9,399 nt of DNA from Vulcanimicrobiota bacterium (GCA_019233165.1 JAFAMS010000209.1:1-9399), one strand, 5' to 3'. Shown: positions 1 to 5,919, counted from the stretch's first letter. Notes: generated by a model not told the origin, from the letters alone. Numbers and translations: made by a program.

Positions 1-100
1 GCTCGACCGCTTCACCGCGCTCGTCGAGGGTGGCGGCGGCGAACGCGATCACAGCGCGCTGCGGACGCTGCTGAAAGCGAAGGAGCCGGCTACGAGCTAA
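1..100 (+). CDS. C-terminal fragment, possible 3-hydroxyisobutyrate dehydrogenase-family protein
   Basis: Reading from base 2 gives 32 residues ending at TAA 98-100; the rest of the gene lies left of the window. The fragment reads LDRFTALVEGGGGERDHSAL and then a short Lys/Glu-rich tail. A helix followed by a Gly-rich turn and D(H/F)SAL close to the C-terminus is the usual ending of NAD-binding beta-hydroxyacid dehydrogenases (HIBADH/GarR type). That match rests on one short motif, so the family call is tentative. The gene meets the leftward ene-reductase tail-to-tail with an 11-bp overlap (90-100). No terminator hairpin is visible at the junction. Confidence 0.45.
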   Translation, partial: LDRFTALVEGGGGERDHSALRTLLKAKEPATS

Positions 101-1172
101 CCGCGCGCCGCGCGGGCTTCGCGCGCTCGTACTGTTTGGGCCACGAAATCTCCGCGTCGAGCTCGCCGGCGGCGGAGAGCGGGAAATACGGATCGCGCAA
201 AAACTCTCGCGCCATGAGGATGAGATCGGCTTGACGCCGCTGGAGGATCGCCTCGCACTGCTCGGGCGTCGTGATGAGTCCGACGGCTCCGGTCGGAACC
301 TTCGCGTCGCGACGAATCCGCTCGGCGAAGGGAACCTGATAGAGCGGCTCCATCGGAATTCGTGCATCGGCGACGTTTCCGCCCGACGAGCAGTCGATCA
401 GATCGACACCGGCCGCGGCCAGCCGTTTCGCCAGCTCGACCGACGCCTCAATGTCCCAACCTCCCGGCGTCCAGTCAGTCGAGGAGATCCGCGCGAAGAG
501 CGGCCGGTCCTCGGGCCAGACCGCGCGGAATGCCGCCGCAATCTCGAGCGCGAGCCGAATGCGGTTCTCGAAGCTTCCGCCGTAGCGGTCGGTTCGCGTG
601 TTGCTGAGCGGCGAGTAGAACTCGTGGACGAGATACCCGTGCGCAAAGTGGAGCTCGGCGATCTCGAATCCGGCAGCGAGCGCGCGTCTTGCCGCGTCGG
701 CGTACGCTCGCAGGATCGTCGCGATCTCCCGTTCGTCGAGCGCCGTCGGAACCGGATAGTTCGGCGCGAACGGCTCGGTCGTCGGTCCGACGGGGATCCA
801 GCCGCCCTCGGCGGGCGAGACCGTGCCGGGCGGCGACTCCCATGGGCGTCGCGTCGAGCCTTTGCGGCCGGCGTGCGCGATCTGCATCCCGGGGACCGCA
901 CCTTGCGCTTTGATGAAGCGCGTGATCTGCGCGAGCTTCTCGACGTGCTCGTCCTTGTAGATTCCGAGGTCTTCCGGCGAGATTCGGCCGCGCGCCTCGA
1001 CTGCGGACGCCTCAGTGAAGACGAGACCCGCACCGCCGACGGCGCGGCTTCCGAGATGGACGAGGTGCCAGTCGGATGCGAAGCCGTCAGCCGACGAGTA
1101 TTGGCACATCGGCGAAACGACGAGGCGGTTGCGCAACGTCAAGCCGCGGAGCGTATAAGGTTCGAAGAGCAC
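90..1172 (-). CDS. NADH:flavin oxidoreductase, Old Yellow Enzyme family (YqjM/NamA type)
   Basis: A 360-residue FMN-dependent ene-reductase that reduces activated C=C bonds of enones, enals or nitro compounds with NAD(P)H, in the cytoplasm. The start is GTG; the product begins LFEPYTLRGLTLRNR, as expected for the family. A GAGGTGG Shine-Dalgarno (plus-strand 1184-1190) lies 11 nt upstream, inside the end of the SDR gene. Hallmarks of the YqjM subclass are visible: PMCQYS with Cys23 and Tyr25 (flavin tuning and substrate binding), QIAHAGRK at 98-104, the HxxH substrate pair His175/His178 in HFAHGYLVHEF, RTDRYGGS, GAVGLIT, and a C-terminal QYER whose Arg350 matches the arginine finger that reaches into the partner active site of the dimer. 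Length is normal for the family. It starts 6 bp after the SDR stop, so the two are almost certainly co-transcribed. The physiological substrate cannot be told from sequence. Confidence 0.93.
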   Translation of the reverse strand: MLFEPYTLRGLTLRNRLVVSPMCQYSSADGFASDWHLVHLGSRAVGGAGLVFTEASAVEARGRISPEDLGIYKDEHVEKLAQITRFIKAQGAVPGMQIAHAGRKGSTRRPWESPPGTVSPAEGGWIPVGPTTEPFAPNYPVPTALDEREIATILRAYADAARRALAAGFEIAELHFAHGYLVHEFYSPLSNTRTDRYGGSFENRIRLALEIAAAFRAVWPEDRPLFARISSTDWTPGGWDIEASVELAKRLAAAGVDLIDCSSGGNVADARIPMEPLYQVPFAERIRRDAKVPTGAVGLITTPEQCEAILQRRQADLILMAREFLRDPYFPLSAAGELDAEISWPKQYERAKPARRAVSS

Positions 1173-1178
1173 GGGAAT

Positions 1179-1880
1179 TCAGTCCACCTCGCGCGCGTTC
1201 AGATCGATGAGCTCGCCGTTGATCCCGTCCGATGCCGGACTTGCCAGGAACGCCAGGACGTTCGCGACCTCCTCGGGTGAGGCGGCCGCGTCAAACTCTT
1301 CCTTAGTGAGGTACTCGCGCGCCGCATCGGTTGCGACGCCACCCAGGACGACGGCGTTCGCGACGATTCCGTCGGCCTTGTGCTCGCGCGCGATCGCCCG
1401 CATCAGCGTGTTCACCCCGGCTTTCGCCGCACCGAAGAGTCCGAAGCGGGGCTGCGGATCCTTGGAGCTGCCGGCCGTCACCGTGACGATGTGGCCGCGC
1501 GAGCGGCGCTCGAACCGGTAGTCCTGTCGCAGCATCGCGCGCAGGGCCGCGAGCGAGAGATTGTAGGCCGTCACCACGAAACCGTCGAGATTCGTCCGCA
1601 GGTCGGCGAGCGTCGAGTCGGCGAGCGCGACGAACTTCCCGCGACCCGCCAGGTTCACGACCGCGTCGATCCGGCCGAAGCGCCGGACGACGTCGTCGAC
1701 GAGCGCCTGCGTCGCGGCTGGGTCGGCGAGGTCGGCGACGACTGCTTGAGCGTCGCCCATGTCGCGCTCTTTGCGTGAAACGACGACGACCCGCGCGCCT
1801 TCATCGGTGAGCTTCCGGAGGGTTGCGCCGCCGACGCGCCCGGTCGCGCCGGCGAGGACGATCACGTCTTGCTGGAACAT
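1179..1880 (-). CDS. Atypical short-chain dehydrogenase/reductase lacking the catalytic Tyr
   Basis: A 233-residue Rossmann-fold protein. The N-terminal dinucleotide loop is GATGRVGG (11-18), a GxxGxxG pattern more like extended or atypical SDRs than the classical TGxxxGxG. Then come VADLAD (48-53), NLAG (76-79, classical NNAG), Asn97 in the alpha-4 position, and the active-site segment. There the classical YxxxK is FGAAK: Phe149 and Lys153, with TTC clearly encoding Phe. The residue 13 before it, where the catalytic Ser normally sits, is Ala136; Ser138 and Ser139 lie two and three residues later. The fold and cofactor site look intact but classical carbonyl chemistry is doubtful. The start is ATG with an AAAGAG-like site upstream. 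It is the first gene of a leftward pair with the ene-reductase and lies only 41 bp from the divergent MaoC gene. It may be a non-catalytic or altered SDR. Confidence 0.88.
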   Translation of the reverse strand: MFQQDVIVLAGATGRVGGATLRKLTDEGARVVVVSRKERDMGDAQAVVADLADPAATQALVDDVVRRFGRIDAVVNLAGRGKFVALADSTLADLRTNLDGFVVTAYNLSLAALRAMLRQDYRFERRSRGHIVTVTAGSSKDPQPRFGLFGAAKAGVNTLMRAIAREHKADGIVANAVVLGGVATDAAREYLTKEEFDAAASPEEVANVLAFLASPASDGINGELIDLNAREVD

Positions 1881-1921
1881 CGTTCGAAACTCTTTGGTCG
1901 CGATGCCAAGTCCTTCGGGGT

Positions 1922-2383
1922 GTGCGCTACTACGACGAAATGCCGGTGGGGACGGTGCTCGAGACCGCCTCGTACACGTTCACGAAAGAAGCGATCCTCG
2001 CGTTCGCCCGCGAGTACGATCCGCAGCCGTTCCACCTCGACCCGGCGGCCGCGCGCGACTCCGTCTTTCGCACGCTGGTCGCAAGCGGATGGCACACGGC
2101 CTCGGTCGCGATGAAGCTGTTGGTCGAATCGGGGCGATTCGAGACCGGGATGGTGGGGCTGGGCGTCGACGAGCTACGCTGGCCGCGGCCGGTCTATCCG
2201 GGCGATACCGTTCGCGTTCGAAGTGAGGCAGTCGGCGTCAAACCATCGCGCAGCGGGAACCGCGCGGTGGTCCGCTGGTCGATGTCGATGTCGAACCAGC
2301 GTGGCGAGGTCGTACTCACCTGGAGCTCGCTCCAGCTCGTACCAGGACGCCCGCGCGAGACCACGAAGGTAGACAGTCCATGA
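1922..2383 (+). CDS. MaoC-like acyl-CoA hydratase/dehydratase
   Basis: A 153-residue single hot-dog domain protein. I start it at GTG 1922 because VRYYDEMPVG matches the usual N-terminal RYFEDxxVG of the family. Longer in-frame starts only add Arg-rich antisense sequence of the SDR. The alternative ATG at 1940 would cut into the domain. The R-hydratase motif is complete: FAREYDPQPFHLD, with Asp33 and His38 as the catalytic pair, followed by the ASGWHT loop (54-59) and the substrate-tunnel strand RPVYPGDTVRV. Such enzymes add or remove water at an enoyl-CoA double bond. No clear Shine-Dalgarno precedes the GTG. The 3' end overlaps the next gene by 4 bp (ATGA). The nearby CitE-type lyase suggests a hydrate-then-cleave sequence on an unsaturated dicarboxyl-CoA such as itaconyl- or mesaconyl-CoA. 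That is inference from context. Confidence 0.88.
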   Translation: MRYYDEMPVGTVLETASYTFTKEAILAFAREYDPQPFHLDPAAARDSVFRTLVASGWHTASVAMKLLVESGRFETGMVGLGVDELRWPRPVYPGDTVRVRSEAVGVKPSRSGNRAVVRWSMSMSNQRGEVVLTWSSLQLVPGRPRETTKVDSP

Positions 2384-2973
2384 GGATATCTTCATGGGTA
2401 GCGATCGCGGCAACCGCGGTCGTTTTTTCGTTTACGGCTTCGACGGAAGTCGCGCTCGCCGAGCTTCAGCCCGGTACGCAAATCTACGCGACGTTGCAAG
2501 GGGCGCTCGACACCAAGACCGCCAAGGTCAACGATCCCGTCGTGATGACCGTGACCTCGCTGTACCCCGAAAGCGCGCTCAACACGACGATTCAGGGTGC
2601 GACGATCAAAGGGCACGTCATCCAAGCTCACAAGGCGTCGCCGACCAAGAAAGCGACGATCGGGATCGCGTTCGACACGATCACGCTGACCGACGGGCGC
2701 AGCTTCCCGTTCCCGGCTAAGATCGACGCGATGCAAAAGACGAAGAAGACCAATCTGGTCCAAGGGGCCGGTGAAGTGCTCGGCGGGATGGTCGTCGGCA
2801 ACGTCTTGGGCAAGTGGACCGGAGCTCAAGCCGGCGGCGTCGTTGGAGCCGCGGGCGGCGCGGTGTATGCGAACCAGATGGCCGTCGACTTTTCGATCGC
2901 CGCAAATTCGACGGTCAAGCTCGAGACGACCGACACGATGCCGATCACCCCGACGCATCCCCAGCAACGCTAG
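2380..2973 (+). CDS. Secreted glycine-zipper protein of unknown function
   Basis: A 197-residue protein with a signal peptide: MRIS, a hydrophobic core at about 5-20, and a likely signal-peptidase I site ALA/E after residue 27. The mature part begins LQPGTQIYATLQGALDTKTA and continues to about residue 115 with alternating strand-like segments (VNDPVVMTVTS, IQGATIKGHVI, ITLTDGRSFPFPA). It resembles secreted proteins that start with an xPxGTxxxxxLxxxLDSKTAKxGD pattern. Residues 128-163 form a glycine zipper (GAGEVLGGMVVG, GGVVGAAGGAV) able to pack helices or insert into a membrane, then a final strand and a Pro/Thr-rich tail. I do not recognise a named family. It starts in a 4-bp ATGA overlap with the MaoC gene, with GAAGG nine or so bases upstream, so it is probably translationally coupled. 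An exported protein inside a run of cytoplasmic catabolic enzymes is odd. An envelope, porin-like or stress role is possible but unproven. Confidence 0.85.
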   Translation: MRISSWVAIAATAVVFSFTASTEVALAELQPGTQIYATLQGALDTKTAKVNDPVVMTVTSLYPESALNTTIQGATIKGHVIQAHKASPTKKATIGIAFDTITLTDGRSFPFPAKIDAMQKTKKTNLVQGAGEVLGGMVVGNVLGKWTGAQAGGVVGAAGGAVYANQMAVDFSIAANSTVKLETTDTMPITPTHPQQR

Positions 2974-2979
2974 CGTAGC

Positions 2980-3023
2980 GGAGGAATCGAAGGCCCAGCG
3001 GGCTATCACTCACGCATAGCCCG
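2980..3023 (+). promoter_or_regulatory. Shine-Dalgarno-like region plus 8-bp hairpin abutting the CitE start codon
   Basis: GGAGGAA (2980-2986) and GAAGG (2989-2993) lie well upstream of ATG 3024, beyond the usual 5-10 nt. Between them and the start lies a perfect inverted repeat: CGGGCTAT (2999-3006) pairs with ATAGCCCG (3016-3023) around a 9-nt loop, and the stem ends on the base before ATG. If it folds, GAAGG is separated from the ATG by only 5 unpaired bases plus the stem. A competing small stem GCCC/GGGC (2993-2996 with 3000-3003) would exclude it. There is no U-tract, so an intrinsic terminator is unlikely. The regulatory role is inference. Confidence 0.4.
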
Positions 3024-3896
3024 ATGAGTTTGCGCTCGTTTTTGTTCACTCCGGGAAACCACGCCCGGAGGATGGAGAAGACCCTCGAGGTCGACACCGA
3101 CGCGGTGATCCTCGACCTCGAGGATGCGGTCGCGACCGCCGAAAAACCGGCGGCGCGCGGCTCGATCCTGGAGTGGTTGAAGCGGCCGCGCGGTCATCGG
3201 CTCGCCTACGTTCGCGTCAACGGCCTCGGAACGCCGTTCTCGTTCGCCGATTTCAATGCGGTCGTCGTCCAGGGGCTCGACGGAATCTTGCTGCCGAAGG
3301 TCGAGTCGCCGGTCGACCTCGCGATCGCCGACTACATGATCTCCTCCCTGGAGAACGCGCGCGGAATTGCGGCGGGGACGGTCGACTTGATGCCGATCAT
3401 CGAGACCGCGAAAGGCGCCGAGAACATGCAGGCGCTGGCGCGAGCGACGCCGCGCGTCAAGCGGCTGTGCTTCGGGAGCGGCGATTACACGAACGACACC
3501 GGGACGGCTTGGACGCTCGACAACCCGCTCACCCTCATCTACCGCGCGCAGCTAGCGAACGCGAGCCGGTCGGCGGGGATCGAGCCGCCGCTCGACACGG
3601 TTTGGCCGCATCTCGAAGACGAGAGCGGGCTGATCGCGGAGTCGCAGCAGGCCCGCGCGATGGGCTACCAAGGCAAAATGGCGATCCATCCCAAGCAGCT
3701 CGAGATCATCAACAAAACGTTCTCGCCGTCGCCCGCCGAGGTCGCGTTCGCGAAGAAAATCTGCGACGCGTTCGACGCGGCCGAGCGCAGCGGCTCGTCT
3801 GCGCTCGTCGTCGACGGCGTCTTCGTCGACTACCCGGTCGTCTATCGCGCGCGCGCCGTCCTTGCGAACGCCGAGCGGATGGGGATCGTGGGGTAA
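3024..3896 (+). CDS. HpcH/HpaI aldolase / citrate lyase beta-subunit (CitE-like) family lyase
   Basis: A 290-residue TIM-barrel C-C lyase of the CitE type. Motifs in order: LFTPGN (7-12), ILDLEDAV (29-36), VRVNG with Arg64, LPKVES (90-95), PIIET with Glu127, FGSGDYTND with Asp154 (Glu127 and Asp154 are the expected Mg2+ ligands), and GYQGKMAIHPKQ (214-225), a strong CitE signature. No citrate lyase alpha or gamma subunit is visible, so this is a stand-alone CitE-like protein. Characterised stand-alone members act as malyl-CoA, beta-methylmalyl-CoA or citramalyl-CoA lyases or as malyl-CoA thioesterases. A cytoplasmic acyl-CoA substrate is therefore likely. ATG 3024 is the only plausible start, since there is no in-frame start just upstream. 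Its leader carries an unusual hairpin. It is 9 bp upstream of hpaF and shares the operon with MaoC. It could instead serve as the Hpa-pathway aldolase, though the CitE motifs argue for CoA thioesters. Confidence 0.9.
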   Translation: MSLRSFLFTPGNHARRMEKTLEVDTDAVILDLEDAVATAEKPAARGSILEWLKRPRGHRLAYVRVNGLGTPFSFADFNAVVVQGLDGILLPKVESPVDLAIADYMISSLENARGIAAGTVDLMPIIETAKGAENMQALARATPRVKRLCFGSGDYTNDTGTAWTLDNPLTLIYRAQLANASRSAGIEPPLDTVWPHLEDESGLIAESQQARAMGYQGKMAIHPKQLEIINKTFSPSPAEVAFAKKICDAFDAAERSGSSALVVDGVFVDYPVVYRARAVLANAERMGIVG

Positions 3897-3905
3897 GGAG
3901 TTAGT

Positions 3906-4313
3906 ATGCCGCACATCACGATCGAATGCTCCGAGAACATCGGACGCGAGCTCAAGCTCACCGATCTGGCCGAAACGGTGCACGCCGCGGCGCTGGGGAC
4001 CGGCGTCTTCCCCGTCGGCGGGACGCGGACGCGCGTCGTCGAGCACGCGGTCTATCGCATCGCCGACGGCGATCCGGAGAACAAGTTCGTCCACGTTGCG
4101 GTGCGGATCGCAGCCGGTCGGGACCTTGCGACGAAGAAGCGCGTCGGAGGCGCGATCTTCGCGGCACTCTGCGAGTTCCTCGAGCCGTTTTCCGCAACCG
4201 AGCCGCTCGGCATCTCGCTCGAAGTTCAGGAGATCGATCCCGAGCTGAATTTCAAGAAAAACAACCTTCACGAGTACGTCGAGAAACGGCGCGGGGCGAC
4301 CGTAACGCGATGA
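3906..4313 (+). CDS. hpaF: 5-carboxymethyl-2-hydroxymuconate delta-isomerase (HpaF)
   Basis: A 135-residue tautomerase-superfamily enzyme that converts 5-carboxymethyl-2-hydroxymuconate to its oxo isomer (OPET) in homoprotocatechuate meta-cleavage. The start MPHITIECSENI matches E. coli HpaF closely and puts Pro2 as the N-terminal catalytic base after Met removal. Further matches along the length are TGVFPVGGTRTRV with substrate-binding-type Arg41 and Arg43, FVHVAVRIAAGR, and the C-terminal SLEVQEIDPELNFKKNN. The product runs about ten residues beyond the E. coli length. A good Shine-Dalgarno AAGGAG (3895-3900) overlaps the CitE stop codon and sits 5 nt before ATG. Its own stop overlaps the next start (ATGA), so HpaF and the DapA-like protein are probably translationally coupled. 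This is the best-identified pathway enzyme in the window. Confidence 0.93.
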   Translation: MPHITIECSENIGRELKLTDLAETVHAAALGTGVFPVGGTRTRVVEHAVYRIADGDPENKFVHVAVRIAAGRDLATKKRVGGAIFAALCEFLEPFSATEPLGISLEVQEIDPELNFKKNNLHEYVEKRRGATVTR

Positions 4314-5221
4314 ACGGCGCCGCCTGGCTTCGCGGCTCGTTTCCGCCGCTGGTGACCCCGTTTCGAGCGGGCGCCGTCGACTACGAGGCCTACGTGCAGC
4401 TCGTCGAGGCCCAAGCGCAAGGAGGGTCGGCTGGGATCGTCGTCAACGGGACGACCGGCGAGCCGTCGACGCTGACGGTGCAGGAGCGCAACCGCCTCGT
4501 CGACGTCGCGCTCGAAGCCGCCGCCGGTCGTTTGCGCGTCGTCGCGGCGACGGGTTCGCAATCCCTCGCCGAGACCCAAGCCCTCACCGCGCACGCGGTC
4601 GAGGCCGGCGCCGACGCGCTCCTGATCGTGACGCCGTACTACATCCGCCCGCCGCAGCGCGGGCTCGTCGCGTACTACGCGGCGGTGACCCGCGGCCTTC
4701 CGCCGTCGCTGCCGTGGATGATCTATCACATCCCCGGACGGGCTGCAGTGCAAGTCGATCTCGAGACGCTGCGTGCGATCGCCGATCGCTGTGAGGGCTT
4801 CGCCGGGATGAAGCATGCGTCGACCGATCTGGGCTTCGTCGCCGACGCGCTCAAGGCGCTCCCCGAGCTGCGCATCTTCGTCGGACTCGAAGAGCTCAGC
4901 TTCCCGATGATGGCGATCGGGGCGGTCGGCCTGATGAACGCCGCCGGGAACCTGCATCCGCGGATTCTCGTCGAGCTTTGCGAAGCGGTCGAGAGCGGCG
5001 ATCTCGTCACCGCGCGTTCGTTGCACGAACGGATGCTCGAGCTGAACCGGGCGATTTTCTTCGATACGAATCCGATTCCGATCAAATACATGATGAAGCG
5101 GCTGGGATTGCTCGAAGCAAACGAGCATCGCCTGCCGATGGTTCCCGCGACGGAAGAGCTCGAACGCCGGCTGGACGGTGTCCTCGAGCGCTGCGGACTG
5201 TTCGATCTCGCGATGCGGTGA
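4310..5221 (+). CDS. DapA-family pyruvate aldolase, probable HpaI substitute
   Basis: A 303-residue class I aldolase of the dihydrodipicolinate synthase/N-acetylneuraminate lyase family, starting at ATG 4310 in a 4-bp overlap with hpaF. Earlier in-frame sequence is the HpaF antiframe. Family residues are present: VNGTTGEPSTLT with Thr48/Thr49, TPYYIRPPQ (Tyr110/111), IYHIPGRAA with catalytic Tyr139 and Arg144, GMKHAS with Schiff-base Lys168, and the C-terminal FDTNPIPIKYMMKRLGL. Nothing nearby concerns lysine synthesis. A DapA subfamily (the TIGRFAM model named HpaI-NOT-DapA) is known next to hpaF and hpaG and is thought to cleave 2,4-dihydroxyhept-2-ene-1,7-dioate to pyruvate and succinate semialdehyde in place of the class II HpaI aldolase. 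Position between HpaF and an FAH-family enzyme makes that the leading call. True DapA or another 2-keto-acid aldolase remains possible. Confidence 0.88.
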   Translation: MNGAAWLRGSFPPLVTPFRAGAVDYEAYVQLVEAQAQGGSAGIVVNGTTGEPSTLTVQERNRLVDVALEAAAGRLRVVAATGSQSLAETQALTAHAVEAGADALLIVTPYYIRPPQRGLVAYYAAVTRGLPPSLPWMIYHIPGRAAVQVDLETLRAIADRCEGFAGMKHASTDLGFVADALKALPELRIFVGLEELSFPMMAIGAVGLMNAAGNLHPRILVELCEAVESGDLVTARSLHERMLELNRAIFFDTNPIPIKYMMKRLGLLEANEHRLPMVPATEELERRLDGVLERCGLFDLAMR

Positions 5222-5919
5222 AGCTTAGCGAGTTCGAAGGCGTGCGGGTCGAGCCGCGGCTCGCGCTCCCCGGCAAGATTTTTTGCATCGGCGTCAATTA
5301 CCGCGATCGCAACGCCGAGTACCGCGATGCCTCAGACGCGCCGAAATACCCGAGCATCTTTATGCGCACCCCAGGATCGCTCGTCGGTCACGGCGAGCCG
5401 ATCTTGCGGCCGCCGGAATCGCAGCAACTCGACTACGAAGGCGAGATCGTCCTGGTCATCGGCAAGGCCGGACGGCGCATCCCGGCGAGCGCGGCACGCG
5501 AGCACGTCGGCGCGCTGACCTGCGGAAACGAGGGGACGATCCGGGACTGGCTGCGCCACGGTAAGTTCAACGTGACGCAAGGGAAGAATTTCGAGCGTTC
5601 GGGTTCGATTGGGCCGGTTCTCGTCACCACCGACGAGTTCTCGAATCTCGACGCGCTCCGGGTGCGCACGCGCGTCAACGGCGAACTGCGCCAAGACGAC
5701 ACGACCGCGCATCTCACGTTCCCGTTCGCGTATCTGATCGAATACATCTCGACCTTCGCGCACCTCGTGCCCGGCGACGTCATTTTCACCGGAACGCCAA
5801 CCGGCGCCGGGGCGCGGTACGATCCGCCGCGTTGGCTCGTTCCGGGCGACGTCGTCGAGGTCGAAGTCGACGGGATCGGGACGCTGCGCAACCCGATCGC
5901 CGACGAAGTCATCGCATAA
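5218..5919 (+). CDS. Fumarylacetoacetate hydrolase (FAH) family protein, HpaG-like isomerase/decarboxylase
   Basis: A 233-residue single FAH domain. I start it at GTG 5218, which overlaps the preceding TGA (GTGA); the longer frame upstream is antiframe of the aldolase. It has no Shine-Dalgarno, so translation probably depends on coupling. Motifs: IFCIGVNYRD (21-30), PSIFMRTPGSLVG, LDYEGEIVLVIG with metal ligands Glu74 and Glu76, GNEGTIRDW, KFNVTQGKNFERSGSIGP, and FTGTPTGAG (200-208). The third metal ligand, Asp in most of the family 31 residues after the first Glu, is Glu105 here. Single-domain members act as 2-hydroxyhepta-2,4-diene-1,7-dioate isomerase or OPET decarboxylase. E. coli HpaG fuses two such domains. 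With HpaF and the aldolase next door, the HpaG role is likely. Other FAH reactions such as acylpyruvate hydrolysis or oxaloacetate decarboxylation cannot be excluded. The 3' end overlaps the Nudix gene tail-to-tail by 11 bp. Confidence 0.9.
   Translation: MKLSEFEGVRVEPRLALPGKIFCIGVNYRDRNAEYRDASDAPKYPSIFMRTPGSLVGHGEPILRPPESQQLDYEGEIVLVIGKAGRRIPASAAREHVGALTCGNEGTIRDWLRHGKFNVTQGKNFERSGSIGPVLVTTDEFSNLDALRVRTRVNGELRQDDTTAHLTFPFAYLIEYISTFAHLVPGDVIFTGTPTGAGARYDPPRWLVPGDVVEVEVDGIGTLRNPIADEVIA

Noticed and set aside
231..1280. A 349-residue rightward open frame over the ene-reductase
   Set aside because: Antisense shadow of a confident Old Yellow Enzyme gene, Arg-rich and with no recognisable motif.
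1869..1897. TTGCTG as a -35 box for the MaoC operon
   Set aside because: No A/T-rich -10 hexamer follows at 16-18 bp; the segment is SDR coding sequence.
2392..3009. A 205-residue leftward open frame over the secreted protein gene
   Set aside because: Composition is antisense-like (Arg/Asp repeats) and the opposite strand has a signal peptide, glycine zipper and gene overlap supporting the rightward gene.
3926..4309. A longer N-terminus for the DapA-like aldolase in the same frame
   Set aside because: The extra 128 residues are the HpaF antiframe, very Arg-rich; DapA homology starts at the ATG that overlaps the hpaF stop.
4310..5221. Lysine-biosynthetic dapA
   Set aside because: No lysine or cell-wall genes nearby; the gene is overlapped by hpaF and an FAH-family gene, which fits the catabolic DapA-like aldolase subgroup better.
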